Shown: in pieces, positions 49,147 through 61,500 of the stretch
Numbering within the stretch: position 1 is the first letter of the stretch
Layout: every line of letters begins with the position of its first letter
Assembly (NCBI GenBank): GCA_013398295.1
Contig: VZSF01008736.1
Coordinates: 229,018-293,017, forward strand
Length of the DNA: 64,000 bases
Source of the DNA: Chionis minor
Lineage: Eukaryota; Chordata; Aves; Charadriiformes; Chionididae
Reading direction: 5' to 3'
Program-made: the position numbers and the translations under genes
Notes under the pieces: generated by a model
Told to the model about the DNA's origin: nothing
The model's database searches: none
The model's input: only the letters and a program-made list of their open reading frames with translations

Positions 49147-52100
49147 AGCCTAGATGATGAATTTTTACGATTAAAGAAGACCTAAACATCGCAATTGGTA
49201 ATGCAGGAGACAAACCATCACAGACAAGTACTGCCAGTCCAGTCTTGCAGAAAGTAGGAGCCAGTACACTACTATGTGACATTGAGGAAGAACAGATTTT
49301 CAGAAATAGAGAGGGAAGTCTAACGTCTAAGGAACAGCTTGCACGTGGAACTCTGATATTCAATTGTTATTACTAGTTATCATACAAATTACACATTCAC
49401 ACACTGCTCCCTACCTATGCAGACGTGAATTAGATGCTCATCTTTACTTTCCTATCTGCAAATTTAAATTAAAAAAAAATCATCACCTTTAGGATAGGAA
49501 TCTAATTATTAGATGTAATAATGAATTATTGTAAGAAACTACGTATTTTGCTGTCACACTGATCAAAATATTCACATAACAAAATAACACCTAAAAATAT
49601 TTTTACTTTTTATTTCAGTAGTAAACTTGCTGTTGCATTGCTGCAGGGAGCAAGTTGATAAAAGTTTGGCATCACTGGCTTCCTATGACAAATTTATGAG
49701 TTATTATTAGCAGAAGTCTCAGCTATTTATTGGGTGTTCTGACATAACGACTTTCCAACGTGGTGTGCTGAACAGTCAGGGGAAAAAAAAGGTCAGATCA
49801 ACCTTTCTGAAAGTGGCTGCAGGGCAAATATCCTTGCTTGCATGGAAGTCTAGACTGTTTTAACTCAAGGTGAGGAGAAGAAAAGGTGTTGGAGGTGTTG
49901 GAGTAGCCCAACAACTCACTCTGTGCACACACAACATGTACCTAATCTGCGGAATCCAGCGTGCTCCAGGGGAAGCAGACGCTTGGACACTCATCTCCTG
50001 ACACGTAGCTGGTTCCAAAGCGCAACGTGAGGACACACGAGATTTACGGAGCAGTAGGAATCAACACGCGGGGTGTTTAATCTCATGATAACATCACACT
50101 GAAAGCAGCATCTATGTTGACAAGCGCAATGAAAGATTAACTTGATTACACAGGCTATGTAAAACTTACTTCCTGATTAATTAATAGATTAGACACTTCC
50201 AGTTCGTGTTTAAATGCCTGATAATGATCTTACGCTCATATAACAAATCACTAATTTATATACACACAATCTAAACTTCATTTTTCATGTGACAGATTAT
50301 TTTCTTCCTTTCTTTGCCACATAATTTGCAAACTACACTACAAATATAGTTGCTTATTTTACTCGCTTTTTTGGCATCAGATTACTCCTCCAAGGAATAT
50401 TTTGGCAAGTATACGCTTTAGCCATCTTCTTATCAGGCTTGCATGACAGTGGATCACAGCTAACACCATCAATTTTAAAAGAATACCCTGTGGACAAGTT
50501 AAAAAATGAAAATGTAGCTATTGTTTTTGAAGACTGGTTTATAAAACCAACTGGAAATCCTGCAATCAACTTTTAAATACCATTGTGAGGGTGGTTTAAT
50601 TCACGTTCTTCCTTCTGGCACAACAACACAGTGCTGGTCCAAGAGGAGCGATTGTCCAAGTTCAGCTGCAAGTTCAGCTGATTGCAAAAATTGAAGACCC
50701 TCCTTAAAATAACAGAACTATGAAAAACAATCTAGGAGCAGTACCAGGGACAGGATGTTTTTACGTGTGGAACCTCAGTGAAAACAACTAACATCTCCAG
50801 TCCCCAAGCCCTACCGGGTCGCGATTCACCCCTGTAAATCATCCCACCGCTAGGTGGTGACCTCAATGACCTCGCAAGCCCTGTGCAGCACTGGTCGATA
50901 ATCTGATAAATGACGCTCTGAATAAAAAGGTTAGAAAACATGTAGCAAGGCACGCAGTTACTCCTGCCAAATGATGACACAATGCTCTTCAGTATCAGTT
51001 CAAATAGAATTTTTCCTGCTTATCTTCCTAGTTACTCATACCGCTCTTCCATTGACAAGAGTAACTATCCAGCCTATACATACCCATTCCACTAAAATGC
51101 CCATTATATTTGTAGAGAGAAAAAGCTACACTAAAAAGTCTTCCTACTGAATTTATATCCTTTATGCTTCTGATATACTTTCTTTCCCTGGGTTAACAAG
51201 TCTGACTCCTTCGAGCCCCTGCAAAGGGCTATGCAATGACAGTGTGTCTTCATGGTCCTGGAACATCCATGTGGCAGCGCTCTTGGATGATCTGGTTTGC
51301 TGTGTTTGTACGGTTCATCACTCTAAATGATATGCTAATGCAAAGAAAGCCAAGTTTTCTGATGCCTGTTTGGTATTTTATTTAAAATAGTTGGGTATCC
51401 TCAAAACACTCTTCCTAGGAGACACAAACAATAGCTCCTACGCGACAGAGCACATGCTTGGTCATGAACAGCAATGCAGGAATCGTCATACCATTTCCTT
51501 ATTCTCCATCCTAAAAAGGAACTTTGTTCTTGACCTCTGTGCTGAACTTCACAACAGGTGCTTCTGAAGTAAAAACACAACCCTTTAAAAAGAGAGCTAA
51601 CACCCAAACAGAGCAAAAGACCAGATCGATACTGGTGATTGTTCCTTAGAAGCACGCTACAAACATTCATTAGATTCTCATCCCAGAGAAGAAAATGCAA
51701 ACACCTGCTACAACTCAAAGTGCAAGGTTTCAAAAAAAAATTCTACAAAGAACGAAAAGTTCAGTGTGACTTTGATAAAAATCACCACAGAGTCCGCGGT
51801 GCTGAGCAACGCGCGGATCTACAGATCCCAGCAGAAAGAGCCCCGTCAGCCCGTCCACCGTGGTGCCGCCTCCCACCCAGCCCCTGCGGGCTCCTGCGTC
51901 GCAGCTCAAACTACGCAGTCAGGCTCGGCTAATCTCAGCCTAACTCAAAACTCTACTTATCTTTTTCCTTCTAAATCATCCCCAGGACAAGACTAGAATG
52001 TCTTTTGAAATGTAAAGGCTCTATAATAAAATTTAGAAACAACATATGGTACAAATATCAAGCGTGAACATCTCTTCCCATCTTGTAGGTTTCAAAGACT

Positions 52101-54502
52101 GTGCAAACAGCACTTTTCCCTCGTTTTGATCCTGCAGCCAAAATGAGTCATCTGTGAACAATTATGGCTCTGGCAGGGGCCTGACTGTTTGAGAATGAAA
52201 GGAAACACTTTATTATTGAAATGAACAGTATGCCAAGCCAAGAGGCGACTGCAGAGAAACGTTGAAAGTCCTTTGTCCTCCTTCAGCCAGCAAAATGGAA
52301 AGCGGTGGATGCAGCTCTCCCGGCAGCCGCTGCCAACTCCTCACTCCAGGACGGGCAGGGCAGAAGCGCACGGCAGCGCGAGGAGGAGCAAGTACGTGTG
52401 TGGCAGAAAGAGAAGCACAGAGCGCCTTAAAGCAGGAGGCCTGGCTGGAGAAAGCCTTGGTTCTTCCTGGCTCAGCTCCCCAAGAGGAGCTGTGAACATA
52501 TTAAAGGAACATACAGTCAGGGGCCACGGAGCTGAAATCTGAAACTCTTGAAGGACGTTTGCTGGGAGTTTGGTACTGGCTGAGTTTACCAGGCTCTTCT
52601 GAAAGGGGAAGAAGGGAATTCCCCTTGATGGGAAAAAATAGCAACATAACAGTTTAGTAGGAGCGTCGGTCTTCCTACGTGCAGCCCATTTTCAGTGTTG
52701 ATACTGGTCTATCTGGTTTTGACGCCTGCTGTCGGGAGGAGCTGAAGTGGTAACTGCCGGGCTGTAGGCTGGTCACTGAGACAGGAACAGGGCAGGTGAC
52801 GGGGTAGGTTACTGGTGTGATGGACTCGACAAACGATACAACCAGGAGATGATTTCAAAATTGGACTACGAACTACCTACGAGCAAGTAATTTCCAACGC
52901 ATTCCCATCTTTTCTTCCATGAGCAGCTTGCAGAGGGAGGAGGAACAATACAGCAATCGTCACCCAGAGCTTATATAGACTATTTAAAGGCTGTTAAGGT
53001 TGACGGGATGACAAGGGAGAGCAGCACACACGGAACTGCTAATGGAGGGTGTGGGGCAGGAGATCAGAGAAGAATCTGGGAAGAGCACATTTTGTGTTCT
53101 GAAATTCAGTTCCAACCCCCAATAAAAAGAGATGTTTGAGGAAGATCTTGAGATTAATACTCTGATAGCAGGACCTCTCAGGTCAGGACATTAGCTGGAA
53201 AATACCCCTTACTCCTTCTGAAGCTCCGAGCTTTGAAAACCTCTGGAACGGATTATACCACCATCACCACAGCTTGGGCGGCGCTGATCCCCAAAACTGA
53301 GTGTTGTGGCAGGCCAGGTGCCTAGGCTAAGCCAGCGTGCTCCCTGCCACGGTGAGAAAGCTGTCGAGCGTGCAGTTCACCGGTATCGCAGTGTTCTTGC
53401 TGGCCAAGGCTAAAATGCAACCCCCTGTGATCCTAAGCGGGGTAGAGAGCATTTACAGACGTTGTATTTGTCTTGGCGGTTGAGAGACAGTTAGCAATCG
53501 GCCTTGGAAAAGGCCAGATTTTCCTTTCTTAAGAGAGTCTCACGGAGATCAGGAACGCCAGGCTTACTGTGTTAGGTCAACAGACTCCAGAACTCCTCTC
53601 ACTGAAGGGATTTTGGAGCCCCCTGTTTAGCTCATTATGCAAAGGCACTTTTGCTCCTAACAGAACTCGTTAGGGTCAGAGGTACAGATTTCCTCCAGAT
53701 CGACGCCTAAACAAGACAGTCTGGCAAACACTGACAAGTCTGAAGTGGTAAAATACTTAGCAGCAGTGCTGAAAACAGACATCAGGAATAGGAATTTCCC
53801 CAAATGCTCATTCTTTGCAATTCCATGCAGCCGTCTATGGTTACCTTTACGCAGTATGTGGTAATACTACACAGAAGGCATCTCGTTACAGCCAGAGTCA
53901 CTGGAATCTAATCTTGGCAGCAACTGGAGTGCTCTTTTGTTTAGGTCATGTCACTCATAGGCTTCGTATCATAACACACGTAGCTGTGTATAAATCAACA
54001 TGAAACCAGGTATTGTGAAGCTTTTGCCAACAGTACCTAGGCTTTACCTTGCATTCATCAAGAGTACACCTCTCTTCAATGTCTCTCAACTTTTCTGAGC
54101 GTTCCTAAGGAACAAATCAGCCCTCAGACTCCATCAATACTTTGACTATTCCAACAGAAATTAGATAGTTGCAAAATAAGACATATAAAACAAAGACAGC
54201 TTCAATGGTTTAAGCCTGTGCTGAGCACACAGGGAAAGCATTTGTTGTATACACCAAGCCCAGAAGAACATGGAATAAGTGAGAAAGCCTTTTCAGCTGA
54301 AAAAGCCAGAAACAGAGTGTTGTGTCAGCACTTTTAAGTCTCACGGAATACTGTCAGGTTCTGAAGACAGACCTGCATTCAAATACATCTTCCAGAGAGG
54401 TTTTCTCTATCACATCAGATTCTTTCATAACAAGGCAACACCCCTGAGAAGTATCTAACTTTACGTTGGTCACAGCTGTCTTTCCAGGCGAATTCCTTCA
54501 TT

Positions 54503-54886
54503 GGCTGGGAGAGTTGGGAGCTTCCAGCCTGGAGAAGAGAAGGCTCCGGGGAGACCTTAGAGCCCCTTCCAGTCCCTAAAGGGGCTCCAGGAAAGCTGGG
54601 GAGGGACTCTGGATCAGGGAGTGGAGCCATAGGATGAGGGGGAGCAGTTTTAAACTGGAAGAGGGGAGATTTAGATGAGCTATTGGGAAGAAATTCCTGG
54701 CTGTGAGGGTGGTGAGCCCCTGGCCGGGGTTGCCCAGAGCAGCTGTGGCTGCCCCATCCCTGGAGGTTCAAGGCCAGGTTGGACGGAGCTTGGAGCGACC
54801 TGGTCTGGTGGGAGGTGTCCCTGCCCAGGGCAGAGGGGTCAGACTAGATGGTCTTTAAGGTCCCTTCCCACCCAAACCATTCCAGG
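54503..54886 (+). mobile_element. CR1 LINE, about 380 bases of the 3' region
   Basis: This is the longest transposon remnant in the window. It carries the end of the CR1 reverse-transcriptase reading frame (CAGCCTGGAGAAGAGAAGGC, GGGAGACCTTAGAG, TTTTAAACTGGAAGAGGGG) and the 3' untranslated region (TTGCCCAGAGCAGCTGTGGC, CAAGGCCAGGTTGGACGG, GACTAGATGGTCTTTAAGG, CCCAAACCATTCC). The normal terminal ATTCTATG repeat is damaged. It is 5' truncated and not active. Its good state suggests a fairly young bird CR1 subfamily. The GC-rich tandem repeat begins about 75 bases after its 3' end. Confidence 0.95.
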
Positions 54887-54954
54887 AGTCAATGATTACT
54901 ACCCTGCCTCTAGCCCAGCACATTACCAGTCACAGGCAAGGGAAGGCAGTGGCG

Positions 54955-55160
54955 GGGCTCCTGGGGCAGGGCCATGTGGTGCCGTGCCGCGTGGTGCTGG
55001 TGCGGTGCTGCTGTGGTGCGGTGGCGGTGTGGTGGCAGTGCGGTGGCAGTGTGGTGGCAGCAGTGGTGCGCTGCATTGCGGGGCTGGTGCGGTGCGGTGG
55101 CGGTGTGGAGGTGGTGTGGGGTGGTGCGGGTGTGGGTGCGGTGCGGAGGTGGTACAGTGA
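54955..55160 (+). repeat. GC-rich GTGGCGGTGCG-type tandem repeat, left part
   Basis: Short units such as GTGCGGTGGCGGT, GTGGTGGCAGT and GTGCGGTGCGG repeat irregularly up to the assembly gap. The plus strand is very G-rich with many GG doublets, able to form quadruplexes. Open frames that run through here are an artefact of repeat composition (Val/Gly/Cys/Trp-rich or Ala/Pro/His-rich). Confidence 0.85.
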
Positions 55161-55339
55161 NNNNNNNNNNNNNNNNNNNNNNNNNNNNNNNNNNNNNNNN
55201 NNNNNNNNNNNNNNNNNNNNNNNNNNNNNNNNNNNNNNNNNNNNNNNNNNNNNNNNNNNNNNNNNNNNNNNNNNNNNNNNNNNNNNNNNNNNNNNNNNNN
55301 NNNNNNNNNNNNNNNNNNNNNNNNNNNNNNNNNNNNNNN
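55161..55339. other. Assembly gap (179 N)
   Basis: All bases are N. The gap sits inside the GC-rich tandem repeat, which continues on both sides, so the true length of the array is unknown and the gap size may be only an estimate. Confidence 0.99.
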
Positions 55340-55520
55340 GGCGGTGCGGTGCGGTGTTGGGGTGGCGGTGCAGGGCGGTGCGGGGGTGGCGGTGCGGTGC
55401 GGGGCCGGTCCGTCCCGCAGCTCCGCACGGCGCTGCTGCCGCCCGCAGGAGGGACGGCGCCGGCTCCGCTGGGCCCGGGCGCTGCGGCCTCGGGACAGGG
55501 TGGGTTTTACCTGGAAAAAA
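55340..55520. promoter_or_regulatory. CpG-dense sequence right of the gap
   Basis: The tandem repeat ends near 55405 and passes into a non-repetitive CpG-rich segment (for example around 55410-55500), with more than 20 CpGs. It may be a CpG island and therefore an upstream promoter or first exon of DAB2IP or of a neighbouring gene, partly lost in the gap. No convincing coding start or splice donor was found on the minus strand. Confidence 0.35.
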
Positions 55521-58500
55521 CCCGCTCTCGCCATGGAAATCCGTCCCCAGCACCCACAGGAACCGAAAATATATGTGGCTACGTTTCCTCCCAAGATCTG
55601 TTTTCCTCTTAAAAAAGCCTTTTTTTTTTTCCTGCCCTGCTGCCCCCCCAACGCCAGGCACTGGAACACCACGGCCAGGCCTCTCATACTTGCTATTTTA
55701 GCTGAATAAACTCTGCCTTTGGCATTAAAAGTAGCCTAGGAAAATAAATACAAGGTCATACTCTGCAGTTGCTGCGTACAGTCATTTTCATGCACAGATG
55801 CTAAAGAACATTAAAAAAAATGCCACCCGTCGTACTTGGTTGCAAACCCCGGTGAAGAATCCAAGTGAGTTAGCGACTCCAGGCTGCAACTCGTCCAGCT
55901 TGAAAACACCCAAACCAAAATCAACACAAACCCTTCTGCTTTGGGATATTTCAATGAGACAGACGCAAAGCAGAGAAATAGTCCAGGTGAGAGCGTGCAG
56001 TTCAGCAGTGAAGTCGGTGGCAAACCAGCAGATTTAGATCTGCGCAGGACTCGCTGTGCTGCGTGTTAGTGATAAACTGAGGGACGGGACGGTGCGTAAC
56101 TCACGCTGCTGTGTCTGAGGAAAGATTGTCCAGATTTCATGTACAAAGGAGGTAAAGCTGGGGTTTTTTGGCTTGCACTGCATTTTCTATTTTGTTCATG
56201 AAAAAGAAGCCAATTATATAAGACGCTGAGCAGTCTGAGGTCAAATTAGCAGAACTCTTACATGTGGGCTTCATTTCAAGAATATGACTAGTCTCAACGA
56301 AGTCTAAACACTACAGGTTTCATTACTTCTGCCTGTAACAGCACACAGTTCTAGGTACGCTCAAAATCTTTCACCCAAATCAGTTCCTGGCCATAATGAA
56401 GGTTTTACAGCACCGCCTGGTACCTTTCGCAGCTTTCCCAACCTGCTTTTTGCCACGGCATGCCACAAAGCCTCTGTGGACTTAATAATCGCTAATCCAG
56501 TAACTGTATTGCTTTACTGCATACAACTGACTCCAACGTGCCAGCAACAAACAATGGCAGAGTCCCAGGCAGAACGGAATACCTGCGATGTGCCTCTGCG
56601 CTCACAAATACATCGGCTGCGACTTACGAGCCAACGTGAAAGGCAGCCCGTGCCCCAGGCAGAGCTTTGGCAGTCGCGTGTGACTCCAGGGCGAGGGCAC
56701 AGGACCAGAGACCGGAGTTACGGTGCCCCAGCCTCGTCTGGGTCACAGCAGCACTTGGACCAGGCTTTTGGGTACCCGTTTTCCCTACTAAAAAGGGATC
56801 AGAGAAGTATTCAAGCTCACCAGAAGTTAGGCAGCTCGTCATGCGATGCGCTCTGCGAGCCTTGGTTTGAGCAAGACAGGTCTCAAGGACTTGCTCAGTG
56901 TTTTGCAACCATTACACAAAGCGGCTTCCGCTCTGCGAGTTATCTCCCAAACCCACTGTGACCTCGTGCCCATTCCCAGATAGTTTTCCTCTTCTCCAGA
57001 GGAACTGGCACCAAGCTGAACCATACAGAATGTGGGTTTTGGCCCAGCCTGCCTCACCTCAAGCAATGTGGCCACTCACTCCCCTGGTGAAGTGCAGTGA
57101 CCCGCGGGCCCAGCTGTACCCTCTGAGTGCTCAGAGCACGTCCAAAACGGGGCAGAGATGACTAAGAAAATCTCACCGAGTTAACAGGAGGCGAGAAGGT
57201 GGTGGAAGCTGCTGGCTATCTGCCAAGCCTCTCCACTCCGGTTTTTCATTTTTAGTTTCTGCTCTTTGCTGGAAAGTTTCTACTTATGCTCTGGTTTCCA
57301 TGGCAACTGCATTTCTTGCCTTTCTTGTCTAGCATTAAATTTTTTATTTGATTTCCCTTCTTCCCAAGACATGACTTTCTTTTCTTTTTGAAAAAAAGAA
57401 TTAAGTGTTGCCTGCTCTTTGGTTGGCGATATTTTTAAAGGAGGTAAGAGAGAGTGTAGTCTCAATCTGATGGAGAATCTGTGTATAATAGCAGCAGAGA
57501 GGTAATCTTCCAAGTAAGGATGTCAGGGGATTCCCTTGCAGTAAACCCATTTACCATAACTATCTGCTATGTAACAAGGTTACAGTATGTAAGAGTTCCA
57601 GATACTGTGGAACCCAACACTTTTGAAAAACAGGCTGGTTGTTTTTATGAGACCAGACGCGGCAATTTTTTTTACAACTAAACGTTCTATTTTTTTTTGA
57701 AGCATTACTTGTGATTTCTGAGCAGTCGCAGGAGAATACATAATAGTTTAATAATTGTAAGTGCACTAGGAATGTGGTCGTCAGTTCCAAACTGTAAAAG
57801 CATTCAAATATTGTCACTGACAATCTTCTGGCTTGGCTGGGGGTGGTCCGAGGGCGGGTGTCAAGCCAGAGGGACCCTTCCCCTCCTAGCGGCTCATCGT
57901 CTGAAGGCCGTGCCCTGCGTGTCCTCACACGAGTACGCAGAGACAGAACCCTCCAAACTCATGGAGATTAAGCTAATTAATTTCTCTTGCCCTTGCCATG
58001 CTGGGTCTGAATTAATCTGACAATGTGAATTAATTTGAGAACGAAAAAAGTCATCAAAATAGGAAATCTGGATTAGATCTAGTCATTTGGTTTTTCCAAG
58101 CTTTAGGTTCATCATAAACAGAAATACTTTACATGCTGCAAAGCACTAAAATGATACAGGTTTTCATCCCATTTCACTATGAAAGATTCTCTCCACATCT
58201 AAATTCTCCGGCACATTCAGGCTATAAACTGACCCTCCTGTACAGTTGTAGATTACAAGGTTTTTAGTCTTATCGCTGCCTGGTGGGATTTCACAGTAAA
58301 TTCTTTCAGGACTGAATAATTAAAAGAAGCAAAAACATCGCATTTGGCTCACATGGCAACACAAACAAATCTGTCCATGGGTGCTATCTTGTTTGCAGCA
58401 CATGTGCACAGATTTACATGTAGGATTTAGGCTTAGTGCTCTGTTTGTTTAGATTTTTCATTATTCAGTACCCCAAGCATAAGGTAAATTATAGAAAGAC

Positions 58501-61500
58501 TGAAATTGGAACAACTGTAAGAGTAAGCTGACCCTATGATCATCCTAAATTATTTTATTAAGTCCATCGTGCATGTTTTAGGTTCTTACTACTCAGAAGA
58601 AAAAAGGGAAATGGGTAACAAGTGAGGAGTCCAGTCTTCTACACTTGGTTCATGCTTCCCTCCTCTTCCTGAATTCCCTCCTCTAATGAATATCTAGGTT
58701 ATGAATTCACAGGATCTTATTAAAATCTGCTAACATTCAGTGTGTTTGGCAGCCGAGCTATTTTAATTGTCAGATATTAAATATATCTGCCAAAATCCGT
58801 GCCGTAAAATCCCATTACAACATACACTATGCACAAACTCCCCATCCATTGGCTTAACTGCAGGACAGATCCCCCCGTTCAAGGAAAAGTCAGGAGAAAA
58901 GTTTTACAGAGCGAAGTATGGCCTCCCCGTTTTCTTCCCTTGGAGCTGACAGGATTAGGGATTCAAAGAACCGCTTTAGGCGTAGCCCCCTAAATTGCAG
59001 CCATAATGTGTCTTTTATGTGGGTATGGACAGGCTTCATGTCTCCGCTGCTTCAATTCCCAGAGCGGGGATTGATTTAGACAGGCAGCAGCTTACTCAGC
59101 GGCTGTGCCCAGGCGAGAATATCCAGGCAGCCCCTTGCTCATCTTTGCTTGATTTACTGATTTGCTGGCCAGACTACAGAGAGCGTCTCCGTAATTCATG
59201 CACCAGTGTGGCATGATTTGTCGGTTGCTGCTCCTCATCTGTAATTGCAATGAGAAATTCTCATCAATCATTACAGCTTTCTAATACAATGTTTTGAGAT
59301 GCAGCAATGAAGAGGCTTCAACCTGGCATATCTTTTTGAAAACATTCTAATCTTGCAAATAAAGATGTGAAAGCTCTCCGAATGACAAACCTTAGCCAGG
59401 CTGGGAGCCATGCCCTGCGTGCACTCTCTGCCCTAAGGCACGTAACTGCTCCCTGCAGGAAAAGAACGACTATTCCTCCACTTAGCACCGGGGCAAGAAG
59501 AGGCTAAAAGCAAATTTGCTGATCCCCGTTGCTGTAGTCATTAACACCAAACTCTCAAGTCACGGAATCAAAATATTTTTGTTGACGTTGCTGGTCTGAT
59601 TACTTTGTTGGTATCAGAGGAGGTTCCATTCATCCTACTGCATTTCCCCATTGAATACAATCTTCCTCTGCAAACTCTTCTGTATCAACTTTGGTCTTTT
59701 CGGTATTTATGTACACAGACATACAGACAGAGATACCAATGTGTATATAGGTAATTGCATACACAAGCTATGATGGCATCTCAATGGTAGAAAGTAACAT
59801 TATAAACCAGAATATCATTCGCACAGCATACAACCATACTCTTTTATTACTTTTCTTACTGTATTAAAGTATACACCATGTGCAGCAAAGAAGCTTTCTA
59901 AGGATGAAAGTGCTAATAACTTCAGTGGCTGTAATTCCTGGTTTTGTCTTAAATGACCCAGAACTATAGTTTGACAAGTAAATGACCTTTCCACAGTCTC
60001 TGTATCTGAGCTATTTGATCAGCATCACGAATGTTGCCTCACCTCTGTGAAGCGCGCCTGACGGTGGCCATCAGTTAGTCCCCAGTGGGACAACAGAATC
60101 CCTGGAGGTGAAAAACCAGCCTGAAAGGGGACTCTTGGGTAGCCGCACAATGTAGCTCCACAATCCATATTTCCCTCATTATTGCCTCAGCCAAAGTTTA
60201 CAACTTTTCTCTAACTGTGCTGTTAGCATCATACCTTCCCAATAATGTCCATATTTGAATTGCTCTCATTAATTTCCTAGAGTCTAATAGAACACAATCT
60301 TAACACAATTTATTGAGATGATTAAAATTCAGAAAACAAGCTTCTCTGTGCTCCATAAAGCACAGCAAATTTATTTGCTGCAGTCAGTGAAACTCTGCTG
60401 CCTAAAGCTGTGCGGTAACTCAGCAGAGCTCGAGCAGAAACTGCAGGACCCCTAAAGCTGCGCATTTCAGATAATCAATTAGAGCTGTGTTTGCACCCTT
60501 GGGGCCAGCTGCAGACACACCACTGGTTCAAGTGGCTTCTACACCTGTAGAGGCAGAAAAAAGGACTCAGAAAAGAAAAGCTTAGCACTAGTTTGCAGTT
60601 TATGGGTAGTCTCTTGCCTTCAGCTGGTAGACACCACCTTGCTCTACCAAAGCCTGGTTACCAGGAGTGGCTTGTGTTAGCCCTTGAGGTTCTTCTAAGG
60701 GTCACCACGGAACAACCAGCTGACACAAAATACACAATAGAGAGGCTTTGGGTTTTCAAACAAGACAATGGGATAAAGTGACAGGAGCACTATTCTGTCC
60801 CTCCCAGTGATCTGCTACGTGACGGAAGTGATCGAGGTGCCCGTGAGAGCTCCTGGGAAGCCGCGTTGGCAAGCTCGGCATAGCTCTTGGATTCACTTAG
60901 CCTGGAATTCAGTGTTACTGGGATTCCAAGACGGAAAATACAAAAATGCAGTGCATGCTAGCAAACATTTCCGTTTGAGCAATGTCTTTTGCTACAATTT
61001 TTTGAATGCAGCTTCAGGAAGGTACATTAAGGAGTCTGCAGGTTGCACAGCCAGCATTTCTACCAATTGTACCAATTATTCTACCAATAATAGTGACCAA
61101 TTTTAAAGCTGTACATTTATATAATCTAGTATTTTACATTTCCTTAACCAAAGACAAAATAGAGTGTATTTTTCATCCACCAAACCAAAAAAAACCCCAG
61201 CTGGAATCATTACAAATCTGAAAAAAGGCTGCAAGCATTTGGATACACCACACTCAAGCCTTAATGCATATATTTATTCAATAAAGTCATTTTATTCAAA
61301 ACAGATCACCAAAAAAACAGCTTGCATTTAGACTGCCTCAAAGATGAGATGTCACACTAGAGATTTTTCCAGTTGCTTATAAAACAATCAGTTGTTTAAA
61401 GTTATCTGTCTTTGAGAGGCAATTATTAAGTGAATTCAGAATATAATTGGTCTGAATACCAATAAACTCGTATTATACACTGAGTAAGCACAACAGGCAG

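Larger units (their letters stand above)
41345..54502. other. DAB2IP 5' flank or upstream intron, near part
   Basis: No coding sequence was recognised. Contents are the purine tract at 41.5 kb, a strong minus-strand splice donor at 43790-43791, pyrimidine and TC repeats at 44.1-44.3 kb, the GC-box patch at 44.7 kb, a CR1 end at 49.1 kb and a CTCF-like word at 50847-50859. Segments near 47.0-47.2, 48.0-48.15, 51.8-51.9 and 52.3-52.4 kb are moderately CpG-rich. Whether this is intergenic or an intron behind a farther first exon cannot be settled from the sequence. Confidence 0.6.

Noticed and set aside
53300..53720. Possible solo LTR of an endogenous retrovirus, starting TGTTGTGGCAGG
   Set aside because: No poly-A signal, no matching end, no target-site duplication and no primer-binding site could be found.
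54892..55701. Long open frames on both strands (up to about 270 codons)
   Set aside because: They run through 179 unknown bases and a GC-rich tandem repeat; composition alone explains the lack of stops.
56476..56961. Plus-strand open frame of 161 codons
   Set aside because: No recognisable motif; the start and end do not coincide with convincing splice sites or a gene structure.
60346..60365. Short perfect hairpin CTGTGCT-loop-AGCACAG as a microRNA candidate
   Set aside because: The stem is only 7 bases and does not extend, far below a microRNA precursor.
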